Of a stretch of DNA of 64,000 bases, positions 1-10,382 are shown piece by piece (positions within the stretch are counted from its first letter, which is position 1; each line of letters begins with the position of its first letter). Source of the DNA: Amborella trichopoda (Eukaryota > Streptophyta > Magnoliopsida > Amborellales > Amborellaceae). The stretch is taken from assembly GCF_000471905.2 (NCBI RefSeq), contig NW_006498527.1, positions 2,124,366 to 2,188,365 on the forward strand, given 5' to 3'. A program made the position numbers and the translations under genes. Under the pieces are notes generated by a model, which was not told the origin of the DNA, ran no database searches, and worked only from the letters and a program-made list of their open reading frames with translations.

Positions 1-1286
1 GATTACATCAAAATCTTGAATTTTCAAGAGTATTAAATCAACCAACAGTTCATTTTCTTCTATCTTTATTACACATGATTGGTACACTATATTGGTGTTA
101 ATTGAATCTCCCATCAGTGTGGCTACCTCTAGAATGTATTCTAATTGTTTCGGTTCTACCTTTAAGTGGCATGCAAAGTGTTGTGACACAAATGAATGAG
201 TAGAACCAGGATCAATCAAAACATGAGCTACTTTTTGGAAGATAATAAGAGTACCTTAGATCACTGATTTTGAGGCCTAAGCGTCTTACTCGGTAATCGC
301 AAATACTCTTCCCTTCATCTGAGGCTTTGGAGCTATCTCTCCCTGCTTTGGAAGCTGTTGCTTCTGTAAGCTAGGACATTGTCTAATCTGGTGTCCCAAT
401 TTTTCACATTTAAAATAGGCTCCGGTATTCCAATAACAAGGGCTTGATCCATGGTTTTTCCCACATTTTCTACATGGTTCTATTTAACTTTGAAATGGCG
501 AGGGCCTTGGCTTCTTGTTTATCCTTTCAAACTGTTGTCGATTAGATGATGTAGGTCTAACATGACTTTTCTGATTTTTTGTCTTTTGGTAATCTTCAAA
601 ATATTTTTCGACAATTTGGGCTCGATCCACTATTTCAACATAAGTTCTTAATTTCAAGACTGATATTCTGCTTCTAATAGCTGACCTGAGACCCCTTTCA
701 AATTTCTTCACATTTCTTGCCTCATTGTTAATCATATGTGGTGCAAACCTGGCCAATTCAGTAAACTTGACCTCATACTGTGCTACTGTCCTATTTCCTT
801 GGATTAATTCTAGAAATTCCTTTTTTTTTTGTCTCGAATAAAATCTGGGAAATACTTTTCATTAAATGCCTCTAGATATACTTCCCAAGTCAAGGGTTTC
901 TTTTCTTTGACCAATACTCCTTTTACCATTCGCCACCAGTGTTGTGCCTCATCTTCTAATATAAAGACTGCCAATGCCACTTTCCTATCATCAGGACATT
1001 CCATTACCTCGAATATTTTCTCCAATTGCATAATCTATCCCTCAGCTTCCAGTGGGTTTACAGCACCCTTAAAAGAAGGTGGGTTCAATTTCTTAAATTG
1101 TTCGATATTACTCCCACCATTTCCTGTAACTGACTGCCTGGGTGGATTGTTGTTTTCCATCTGATGTTGCATTAGAGTAACCATATTTTCCAAGGCTTTG
1201 TGAATTCCTTCCATATTAGCCTCAGCTATTCTGGATCTTGACTTTGTCCCGGTTAGTACACATAATAAATGTGATTTTAAGTACAT
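1..1286 (-). pseudogene. Ty3/gypsy gag-protease remnant (Tekay/Del-like), runs off the left edge
   Basis: This is the 5' coding part of an LTR retrotransposon, read leftward. Order seen: gag N-terminus (about 1286-1035), retrotransposon gag domain (1031-810, with AQHWW and FNEKYFPD motifs), gag C-terminus (756-484), zinc knuckle region (about 480-370) and aspartic protease around the active-site motif VLIDPGSTHSFVS (about 225-190). The first knuckle CRKCGKNHGSSPC is complete; in the second the first Cys is Tyr. The reading frame is broken by a TAG at 1032-1037 where the family usually has Trp, by a frameshift near an 11-base T run at about 820, and by stops near 484 and 283. Pol beyond the protease lies outside the window. 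The family is known to use tRNA-iMet priming, and a matching site lies just upstream. The element cannot make a full Gag or Pol. Clade assignment is from motif style only. Confidence 0.88.
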
Positions 1287-1325
1287 TCTTTTTATATTTC
1301 CATTCTTAATAATCTTAAACCTATT

Positions 1326-1337
1326 GTTCTGATACCA
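1326..1337 (-). other. Primer-binding site (tRNA-iMet type)
   Basis: On the minus strand this reads TGGTATCAGAAC, matching the TGGTATCAGA core complementary to the 3' end of initiator tRNA-Met. It sits 4 bp inside the LTR end that starts TGTCACACCCC at 1342 on the plus strand, which is the standard spacing. It fixes the direction of the element (minus) and identifies the neighbouring repeat as the 5' LTR. Confidence 0.85.
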
Positions 1338-1794
1338 TAATTGTCACACCCCAAGAATTTACAATACTGTTATTCCTGAGATGTGACAGACAAAACATAT
1401 ATATATCTCTTGATAAAACAAATTTACAGTGGCGAGGTCTTACAAAGTAACAAAAGAAAGCTAGCACAACAACAATATCTTCCAAGGTTGATCTTGACTA
1501 GCACTCAAAATGAATCCGTAGTTATCCTGAAAAAATGTTTACCATAGTTTGATGAGTTTGGCTACTCAGTAAGTGATCATCATAATCCTAAAAATAATCA
1601 TCGATGAAAGATATAAACAAACTTTCAAAATGAAAGTTAATAAAAAATAATGCGAGCAATAGCATTTATAGATAACAATTTCACCTTCAGAAATGCACAC
1701 AATCCAAATGATTGAAATGCATATAACACTTTAACAGCAATGCATAATTCAAAGGATTTCACAAAATACCCTACTGGCATTCCAAGTAGATCAC

Positions 1795-1978
1795 CTATAT
1801 ACCCCATCAGCGTCCTGATGGGTCCACTTAATCCCTATCGGCGTCCCAGATAGGTCCACTTAATCCCTGCAGGTCCACTTATACATCACCGGCGTACCGG
1901 ATGAGTCCACTTAATCCCTATCGGCGTCCCAGATAGGTCCACTTATACCTCACCGGTGAACCGGATGAGTTCACTTGT
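1795..1978 (-). repeat. Tandem hairpin repeats inside the LTR
   Basis: About five imperfect units follow each other, each with a small palindrome (for example CTATC...GATAG around GGCGTCCCA, or CACCGG...CCGG.TGAG) followed by GTCCACTTAATCCC or GTCCACTTATAC. They lie downstream of the likely transcription start, so they would be in the R-U5 leader RNA. Function unknown. Confidence 0.75.
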
Positions 1979-2891
1979 ATACTTAAAGTATTTCTAAATC
2001 TCTTTAAACATTCGAAAGCAGCAATATCATGTACTCAATATATCACTAAAATCATTAATATGAATTTCACTCAAACCATTAATAACAGTCACTTTCAATA
2101 ACATTTTAAAAATAACCAATCAAATATTTGGGCTCAAATTTAGAAAGGTAGCAGTTCTTAAAGATATTCTAGCATAATTTCCAATCTAATATGTATAGAA
2201 AAACTCTTATAGAAATTCAAGAATACGGAATTATCACAATTTATGGGATGTTAATTTGCAAATAAACATTTCACAATAATGCTATAATCAAATGCAAAAA
2301 TATCAATTTTCAGATAATAAGGCAGTCATTTGCACATGAAATTTACAATGTCTAACTATTAGAAACAGTAGAAAGAAATCTCACAATTTTACTAAAAGCA
2401 GAAATATCACATTTATTTCTAATAATTTGATAGTATCTAAAATTTTCTAACAATAGACAAGAAAAATAAATAAATTTATTTTTCTAAGAATTTACAGCAT
2501 TTAAAATTTTTAACATAGATAAAATATCACAATTTTTATTAAAAAGATTATTTTTCAAGATAATAAGGTCGCGTGGGCATAAAATTTATCGCGCCTAAAA
2601 TTCATGATAATAAACAGAAATAATTATTTCATTTTATTTTTAAAAAGAATGGATTATTTTTCGAGACAATGAGGTCACTTACACACAAAACTTATAAAAT
2701 AAAGATCCTAGACGGAAATATCACTATTTATTAAAAACAGACTATTTTTCAGGAAGACGATATCACTTACACACAAATATTTGAGAGGGAGCTTCCGATA
2801 AAAATTCGGTTCGATAGAGGAGTTCACTGTGTTTCGACCAGAGAGAGAGAGATCTCAAAATTTTCTAGGGTGTGAGTGCTCACTTCCCCTA

Positions 2892-2898
2892 TTTAAAT
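2892..2898 (-). promoter_or_regulatory. Candidate LTR TATA box
   Basis: The minus strand reads GAATTTAAATAGGGGAAG, a TATA-like AT core followed by a GC-rich stretch, about 1.55 kb from the inner LTR end. It is the best TATA-like site in the LTR by eye. The transcription start would be near 2865. Inference only. Confidence 0.35.
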
Positions 2899-3818
2899 TC
2901 TTATAACGTATTATTATATTATTTTATTAGGCTCTACCTCGTACCTGAGGTGTAGCGTTAAAAGTCCGTTTTTAACATATGAAAACCACATCCACTAAAG
3001 GACGTGGCAAGCAGCAAGCAAGAGTTTAAACCAAGTAAAAACTTTTGAAAATAGTGATGGTCCCTAAGGACCATCATGCTCAAACGGACCATCACCTATT
3101 TAAAAGTATCTTTTTTCTTTTTTTTTCTTTTTGAAATGTTAGGATTGTTACAGAGAGACTTTACTAATGGCATCATGAGTTACCACGCGGAGGGAGATAA
3201 TGTTTAAATAAGACGGGGCTGCCACATTAGAACTAAAACATAAAAAAAGGAGATGGTGGACTTATGGTCCATCCAAAACGAATTAGACCATGAAATTTAT
3301 ATGTTAGTTCGTTAACAATAATATCACATTACCTAATGATAAACAAAAAAAAAAAGGTGGTGGATCAAAGGTCCACTTTATAGGAGTATACCATCACAAT
3401 GAATTATTTATATTATTACTATCTCTTCAATGCATGCAACTCATTCATCTTCCCATATTTGTTTTTTGCTTGGAGTGAGAAAAGTTTCAGTTAAAAAGAC
3501 ACATCCCATGATTATACCGTAGGAAGATGACACATTTAATTTACTTACACGTTATAGTGGATTGTTAAGGGCCAACACGTAAAAAAAACTACAAGCCACG
3601 TCATAGAGAATACCCAAAAGAAAAAGGAGTGGTCCTCTTAGACCAGGCTGCGTATGATCTACCAAAAGGAAGAAAATGGAACTTCTTCTAATCGTAATGG
3701 TCTTAGTACCATTGACTCTCTGATAAAGTTTATTATTTTTTATTTTTAATGCTATTATTTTTATTATGTTCACTATTTTTTTTTTTTTTTTTCAGTTTTA
3801 AAAATTAAGGTCCTTACA

Positions 3819-4387
3819 GTTTTTTAATATTCTAAAGTCTTTTTCCTAAAAATAAATGCTACAAAAGCGTATTAACCTCGGGACTTGAAATCCCAACGAT
3901 ATGCCCCACTCTGAAGATGTAATGTAAGATACTGCCATTTTAAACCCAAAGAATACACACCCTCTCTCATTCTAGAAATGACTAAATTACTCTGTTACGG
4001 AATCTCTCTATTGAAGCCCTTTCTTGTTCCAAGAAAATAATTATTTTCAAGGGACAATAATTATTTGGGATTGTACATAACGAAGTTATTTATATTTGAT
4101 ACAAAGTGGTCACGATTATTTATATTTGATACAAAGTGGTCACGATTATTTACAATTATCCGATGTAAAATTTGATAGTTTGGATGTATCACAAAGTTTA
4201 AATTTTTTTTTAAAAAAATTTGAGCTTGGTAAATGAAATAATTGCGGCCACCCATTTTCACATCCAATGGTCAAGATAAATGTGACCACCTTGTGCCAAA
4301 GGCAAATAGTCTCATCCTATACTTTCCCCTTAATTATTTAGATATGCAATATAGCAACACTTTAATTATTTAGGAACTATCAAATAA
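3819..4387. other. Intergenic, no gene seen; 30-bp tandem repeat at 4086-4152
   Basis: No supported coding sequence. A 30-bp unit starting TTATTTATATTTGATACA is present twice in perfect tandem (4086-4115, 4116-4145) and begins a third time. The open frame across it encodes a ten-residue repeat but has no other sign of coding. Confidence 0.7.
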
Positions 4388-4805
4388 GGAAAAAGTTCAT
4401 GTAAGGATGCTACCTTATAATGTAGAATTATGGATGCCCCTCAAAACTCCATCGAAAAAGGTAGTTTAATGTTGAAAAACCATTTGATTGATCATCTCGA
4501 CATCGAGATGTATGACTATGAAAAATAAAAAGATTTTAAGTCTTAGAGATAATGCATTTTACAACATATTATCTACACCGTCAATTTTCAAGATTTTAAT
4601 ATGTTTCTAAATCTACTTGATTTGAACCATATTTGAAATTTAAAATTTTATAATTAGATATAAAAATAAAATTTTATAATTAATTATAAAAATAAAATTT
4701 AAAATAATCTTAATAATATTTTACATCAAAATCATATACCATGACAAAATTTTAAAGGAACCGTACGTTTACCCCTACGGAGGCGTCCGTATGCGAACAG
4801 CACCC
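4388..4805 (-). mobile_element. MITE family A, copy 1 (Mutator-like)
   Basis: 418-bp element related to the copy at 40974-41368, in the opposite orientation. Its left end reads GGAAAAAGTTCATGTAAGG and its right end, inverted, reads GGGTGCTGTTCGCATACGG, so the two ends form imperfect inverted repeats sharing the GGATGC-type core. It contains the family's internal palindrome CATCTCGACATCGAGATG (4494-4511). Flanks ATCAAATAA and TTTTAATAA are a weak candidate 9-bp target duplication. Confidence 0.75.
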
Positions 4806-7790
4806 TTTTAATAAAGTTCTTTATGACTTGAGCAATGTTTTAAAACGCGATATTGGGCTTTGGGTCTCCCACTGGCTCTTAAAATCAGCTAAAATAATTT
4901 TTGAAAAAGTTGGGGGAATTTGGAGGTGGGGACCTGAATCGCCCATCCACTAAATCTGCTCCAGTCATGTGATTCTCGATTCTATATTGAAGAATAATTC
5001 AAAAAACTAAAAAAAGTAACAAAAACTAAAAATAAAAAGGCTCTCATACAGGACAACACAGAAAAGTGCCCCTTTTTAGTTTCAAGAAAGAAACCAGAAA
5101 ACGCGTCTAAAAAAGGACACGACTCTTTTTTTCTAAAATTGTTTTTGGGCATATAGAATATTTTGTGCTTGTACATGACTCGACCATGTCCATTCGGACC
5201 CTGCTGAGTCACTTAACTTGGGCCAGGGCCCAGTCTGAGACTTTGAACGCAAATTCAACAGCGCTCGTACCTGGGAGATATTTGTTCTATCGATGATTTC
5301 CGGGAGTGCGAGCTTGCCTTGCCATCCGATTTGAACCACCGGAAACATTTTGGATTTTAACCAACGATTATGTTGCTCTTTCTCCTTATAATGATGACCC
5401 GATTTGAGCTGTTCCACTTGGGCTCCATCGACTAACTTGACTCAGGACACAACTAAGTCTATTACCAAAGCCAAGTTTCAAAACATTGAGATGCAGTGCC
5501 AAGAATCTGGGCTCTCTTTAAAAAAAAAAACCGAGCACATGTTGGGCTCGTACAGGACTTTAGTTCGATCATACTCTGTTGAGAAGCTTGACTCGGGTCA
5601 AGGCCAAGTCCAGAACTTGGCAAACTCCACTCGGTCTTCACTAAGTAACTCGACTCCGACCATGGTCAAGTCCAACAGCCGAGCCGAGTTTTATAAAATA
5701 TAAATAAGTATATGCAGTTTGTAGATACGGCCAGCATGATTCAATCTCTGGTTTAAGTGAGTAGGATTGGAGACTTGGATGCCTAACTTGCCTTTTTTTC
5801 TTTTCAACAATGCATATTTATTTTTTAGAAATGTGTCAAATGAGATTATTTACTTCTAATATAAAGAGGTCACAATCATCATTGACCGATAAATTTAAAA
5901 TTGGGTGGAGAAGGTGCGTTATTTAAACACAAAGTCTAAAATAAATTTCTCTAATGTTGTGATACTTTTATGGATTGAATTTCACATCCAATAGCTAAAA
6001 GTGATTTAGACTTCCTTTATTAAAAATAAATGGCATATGGTATGTAGTTCCTTATTTTTTTCTCATCTTCATACTCAATTGGAAAGATGCATGGTTGAGA
6101 TAAATAAACAAAAAACATACCAATACCCATTGCGTGTATCCTACCGATGTCTTGATCATACAATATTTTTTTTTTTTGGACAAACCTATCCTTTATATGG
6201 TATTTACGTAGCTTAGATTTCTCCAAATATTTATCAAAGGATGCAGTTTTTGTTTTTATGAGGCTTGGACCTTAGGAAAAAAAAAATGTCTATAAATCTC
6301 ATATGGAAAATGCTTTCGAACACGAAACAGTGGCTCTAAAATCTATTTTTCTGCTGGTTATGAAATTTATAGCTAAAAAAATGGTACATATCTTTACGGA
6401 TCGATGAATATTTAAAAATGTATGATCTAGATAATGTGTTACGACATATATTATATTTAAGACTTAAATTTCTTTTTATTTTCACATCCATAACGTTTAA
6501 GATTGAAATTATCAATTTGATGGTATACTGATACCGACTTCACATTTTTCAAGAAGAACCTCGCTTTTATTAAAAGTATATGTATTTTATATAAAGTGGT
6601 GAAAAAAAGTGAGGAATATCTTTAGGAGGAAAAAGTTGAGGTTGCAATATCTTGAACCGAGTGACAACCAAATTTTTAGAACGCAAGATCTAATCATTTG
6701 AGCGGGAAGAATTCAAAATATAATATTTTTGGAATATTATATTTTTCAAAAATATTATATTTTGGGTCTAGTTTTGGATGTTGAACATCCGAAAAACCTT
6801 CCAATTTGTTTGTTCAACATCTGAAAACGGTAAAGTCGTATTTTTTAAAAAAATTACGTCATAAAAGATAAAAAATGATAATGCATGTAATAACGGAAAT
6901 TATTTGATACATCCATAATAACACACAGTATAACGGATATTTATATAATTTTCTTAAATTTTTTTTTTTTATACAAAATCCAAGTAGTTATATTACCCAA
7001 GGGAGTCAAAATATCCATGCATGCTATATTTTCTTATAGGTTTTTTTAGTGATTTTAAAAAGGCTCGACCCGACAAGGAACTGCCTGTCCAATCGGAGAA
7101 TCGGTCACTCCGTTCTGATTCTGCGTATATATAGAAAAAACGGTCTAATCCAAAAGGAAATCGACGGTTTCGGTGCATATATATAGGAAAACGGCCTAAT
7201 CTAGAAGAAAATCGACGGTTTCAGCAATTCTCTACAGCAAAACGGTGATCCAGACCGCCAGGTCACCGATCTGGACCGGTTTTTGGCCATTCCTTGTTTT
7301 TTCACATGTGTTTTTGCCGGTTTATTAATTTTTCCAAACAAAATCCGGATTGCCGATTCACTGATTCAGACCGATTTTTTGGTTGCCAGATCCAAATCAC
7401 CGATTTGTTTTTTAAATCACTCCGTTTTTTGAATAATAGATCATTTTTTTTTTTAGTGAGTTAGTGGGGAGAGGGCCCTGCAAATCGTCAAGCCAGGCTT
7501 TTTTCCTAAATCATTTGGTTTTTTGAATAATAGAGAATACCGATAATAAAAAAAGAGGGAAGGATGACCACGTTGCTAGATCAACGGATCCGCGTTGCTA
7601 CATCAGCAAAAGGTGCGGACGGTTCCCCATCTCCTCGTAGCGTAGAGGAAGCTCCACTACCAGAGAGACAAATCCAAAATTTTTAAACAAGGAATTGTTA
7701 GTTAGCATTCAATTTCAACGTTCAAAGACTCATATGCATTTATTGGCATTTGAAATGGTCAACTACTCCAAACTGCACCAAGTGCAAATT
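4806..7790. other. Intergenic, no gene seen; degenerate repeats
   Basis: No coding sequence can be supported. The stretch holds a region rich in GACTCGG/GGGTCAAG-type words on both strands at about 5150-5700 (probably an old repeat), a perfect 16-bp AT-only inverted repeat at 6715-6730 and 6748-6763, a GGATGTTGAACATCC palindrome near 6776, a faint MITE-A-like block around 6400-6600, and repeated GATCxGACCG words at 7130-7440 that resemble 63400-63600. Confidence 0.6.
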
Positions 7791-7798
7791 GCTCAATC

Positions 7799-8526
7799 CC
7801 GTTGTTTCAAAATTTAGCAGCTCGACTTGGAACTACCTGATTTGAACCGGCACCGGTAGGTAGCCGGATCGATTTTAGCCTTAACTCCGGACTCGTGCAA
7901 ATCTTCCTACAACTCATATTAGAAGATGCTTTTTTTGTTATACAACCAGTGTTTTCATATTCGTTTCGGAGTCTTTTTTGATTTGGTGAAAAAAGTGAAG
8001 CAATTCGGTGCTTTGACCGGAGGAAGACTTTAGATTTTTTTAAAAATATAATATATACATATTAAAATAACAAAAAAATTATAAATAAAAATCAAAAAAA
8101 TAATTAAAAAATACATTTATGTGCTTCGGAGGAAGATTCTTAATCATACTAAAAGCATACCGTAACACAATCGTATTTAAAAAATACATTTATGTGCTTC
8201 AACCGAAGAGGCGGAGTTTGGTCGTAGAGGCCCAATCAGACTGAAACAGGGCCGAAACTGATGCATCAGAGCTTCGCTTTTCTTCTGTTTAGGCCGAAAA
8301 TCTGAAGACTTCGGCCACTTTGGCCAAAGCGAAGTGAAATTCATAACATTGTATAGAACTATTGTTTTACGAATGATTTAGGGTTCCTAAGTTTTATTGA
8401 AATTTTTTAAAGTTTACATATTTTGTTTGTAATTCTTTTAAAGTTGGTCGAGTCACCGACTCGGCCAATTCGACTCAAAATTGGTGGGCGACCGGTTTGA
8501 TTCACAAATCTAGCTTTCCAAACACT
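7799..8526. mobile_element. hAT-type MITE, outer element of a nest
   Basis: Flanked by GCTCAATC (7791-7798) and GCTCAATA (8527-8534), an 8-bp target duplication with one change, the hAT length. Ends contain TGTTTCAAAATTTAGC (left) and, inverted, TGTTTGGAAAGCTAG (right). Without the inner insertion it would be about 315 bp. No coding capacity. Confidence 0.65.
7947..8351. mobile_element. hAT-type MITE nested in the preceding one
   Basis: 405 bp with ends CAGTGTTTTCATATTCG (left) and CAATGTTATGAATTTC (right end inverted). It is flanked by TATACAAC (7939-7946) and TATAGAAC (8352-8359), an 8-bp duplication with one change. The interior repeats CTTCGG/CCGAAG words that can pair with each other. 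No coding capacity. Confidence 0.7.
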
Positions 8527-8570
8527 GCTCAATAGAATCATCTCTCAATACACACACTACATTTTATTAA

Positions 8571-8937
8571 GGGTAGTTTGCATAAGGTTGCAACTTTAAA
8601 CAATCAAAGTAGGGTGCATCACCAAAATTAATTATAAGAACAAAATTTTTAAGGATAGTAAGAGAATCCATTTTTATCTGTAATTATAAAATGTTGGAGT
8701 AAAAAAATGGATCAAAGCTTCAAATCAAATCGATCTATAAAGGTATAAAAATCTTGAAAATTGATTGTCCAGATAATGTGTTGCAAGATGCACACTTTTT
8801 TAAACATATTCATACATCTCGATGTCTAGATGATAAATTAGAGCATTTTTCAACTTTGAAACAACATTTTACAAATGGATGTTTTAGGTTTACCTTAAAT
8901 CTTCATTTTAAGGTTACAACCTTATATAAATTTTATA
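8571..8937 (+). mobile_element. MITE family A, copy 2, with perfect 9-bp target duplication
   Basis: 367 bp, flanked on both sides by TTTTATTAA (8562-8570, 8938-8946). A perfect 9-bp duplication is typical of Mutator-like elements. Terminal repeats share ATAAGGTTGCAACTTTAA (left) and ATAAGGTTGTAACCTTAA (right, inverted), with two differences in 18. The internal palindrome is present in decayed form (CATCTCGATGTCTAGATG at about 8817). The 151-codon open frame across it is not a gene. Confidence 0.82.
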
Positions 8938-9414
8938 TTTTATTAAATATATTGTACTCAAAGCACTTAAGAAAGAAAGAAAGAAATAAATATATAGAGA
9001 AAGGAAAGACATATTGGACTTCCCCACACAACACCTTGTCTAATAATCAAACTTTAATGACTTTAATCCATTTTTGTTTTCAAATTTTATTCACTAGATA
9101 TAAAAAAGTGTCACATATTCCTCATAAAAAGTCGATTAAAGGTAAATGCGAAGTTCACAAGAAAATAAATGGAGTTTTCCCCCCCAAAAAAGGACTCATG
9201 GCGTGTTAGAGATATTCCGTATTCCGTAATGTGAAAGAATCATATTGGAAAAAGACTTAAACCCCTAGAGAGGCCATACAAAGCCAAAAGACTTTACAGC
9301 CTCCGGGAGCATAATTTACTTACTCCCTCAATGAGAAGACTTATTTGGGAGATTTTTTCACTTTAAAATTTTGGAAACGGCCTAAGAAATATTAGATAAT
9401 TATTTAAAGAACAC

Positions 9415-9680
9415 GATTTCTACGGGTCCATGCAGAAATCAGTCACTTTTTAAAAATCTATTTTTGAGATGGATTTTTGGAATTTTTTTTAAGGACATGT
9501 AATTTCTACTAATATGGAGATCATAAATACGAAAAATAAATAAAATTTGAAAATTAAAGATAGTATTTCTATTAAAAAATATTTGAAATATTGGTTTCAA
9601 TTGTTTTTAGATAGATCGTGTATTTGTGATGGATGCTTTATACTTTTGGTAGAAATGTGATCCAACAATTTTTTTATTTT
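9415..9680 (+). mobile_element. MITE family B, copy 1 (diverged)
   Basis: Similar along its length to copies near 55640, 59036, 59325 and 61740. It shares the start GATTTCTACGGGTCCATG, the middle block ATGGAGATCAT.AATA.GAAAA and the block TCAATTGTTTTTAGAT. Boundaries are approximate and no target duplication could be defined. Confidence 0.6.
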
Positions 9681-9949
9681 AAAAAACTTAAATATTTGAG
9701 TTTTCTAGAAAGTACGAATAAGTTGCAATTAGAAATATATATATTTTTTTTAATTCAATGTATGGGTTGAAGAGGTTAATTTTCAAAACCTTGGAGTTCT
9801 ATAACTAATTCTAGATGAGGTTATACGTGAGCGAGTTAGATGGAGATTATAGTCCAGCAGGAGGATAGTCTTTTTGGAACGCCTGTCTCTATCCTCATTT
9901 CAAGAAGGCCGCGTGGATAAAACGGAACGAGAGGGACAAACCGCTCCTG

Positions 9950-10095
9950 ACTAAGTTAGAGAGAGAAAGAGAGGGGAGTGAGGAAGAGAGAGAAAGGAGA
10001 GAGCAAAGGTTAGAGAGAGCAAAGGTGAGAGAGAGAGGAAGAGAGAGAAAGGAGAGAGCAAAGGTTAGAGAGAGAGAGAGAGAGAGGGGCAATAA
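9950..10095 (+). repeat. GA-rich tract with imperfect tandem repeats upstream of the callose synthase gene
   Basis: Nearly pure purine on the plus strand, built of (GA)n interrupted by repeated GAGAGCAAAGGTTAGAGAG units. GA/CT tracts are common in plant promoters and leaders. It lies 290-430 bp before the start codon and may be core promoter or leader sequence. No convincing TATA box was found nearer the gene. Confidence 0.6.
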
Positions 10096-10247
10096 TGGGG
10101 ATTTGGAATTGAGAAAAGGGGAACCGGAAAAGGAGGAGGGAAGGAACGGAATCAGAATCAGAATCGTCCACCTCTCTCTATCCAAATTTGAACGAATCCG
10201 TAAACTATCATAGAGAGAGCAAATAAAGGGACAAACTCAGGGTTTCG

Positions 10248-10325
10248 ATGGCTTCCAAAGTAACGATGACTGATTCTCTCTCTCTAACCCTCAAATCGCT
10301 TCGTCTACTTCACACCCCAATCTGA
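10248..10325 (+). promoter_or_regulatory. Upstream ORF in the callose synthase leader (25 codons)
   Basis: ATG at 10248 opens a 25-codon frame (starting MASKVTMTDS, ending LLHTPI) that stops with TGA at 10323-10325, 57 bp before the main ATG. It is in the same frame as the main ORF but separated by the stop, so it is not an N-terminal extension. Whether the mRNA includes it depends on the transcription start, which is not known. If included, it would be scanned first. Confidence 0.5.
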
Positions 10326-10348
10326 TCTGGTTCCCCACTCTTGCACCA

Positions 10349-10382
10349 CCCCCACCCCCACCCCCACCCCCACCCCCACCCC
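10349..10382 (+). repeat. (CCCCCA)5 microsatellite touching the start codon
   Basis: Five CCCCCA units followed by CCCC end at the base before the ATG at 10383. The plus strand has six C-runs and the template strand six G-runs, enough for i-motif and G-quadruplex folding. Length may vary between individuals. A frame that begins upstream at a TTG reads the tract as His-Pro repeats, but homologues start at the Met after it. Confidence 0.9.

Larger units (their letters stand above)
1342..3818 (-). mobile_element. 5' LTR of the Ty3/gypsy element
   Basis: The inner end is well defined: GGGGTGTGACA (minus strand) directly precedes the primer-binding site. The outer end is less sure. One candidate is 3818, where the minus strand starts TGTAAGGACC, giving an LTR of 2,477 bp. 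The other is 3152, where it starts TGTAACAATCC, giving 1,811 bp. I favour 3818 because GGTCC/GGACC hairpin motifs (GATGGTCC...GGACCATC at 3054-3075, related copies near 3252, 3360, 3630 and 3697) run across 3152 as if they belonged to one U3. The partner LTR and target duplication lie outside the window, so the boundary cannot be proved here. Confidence 0.7.

Noticed and set aside
1795..1978. A CRISPR-like array
   Set aside because: Units are variable palindromes in an LTR of a plant retrotransposon; there are no constant repeats with unique spacers.
1342..3152. LTR ending at 3152
   Set aside because: Kept only as an alternative: shared GGTCC motifs continue to about 3720 and another TGTA end is at 3818. 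Not fully excluded.
8754..9209. 151-codon plus-strand ORF
   Set aside because: It starts inside MITE A copy 2 and has no recognisable protein features.
10341..10382. N-terminal His-Pro extension of callose synthase
   Set aside because: It begins at a TTG and only translates the (CCCCCA)n tract; homologues start at the Met at 10383.
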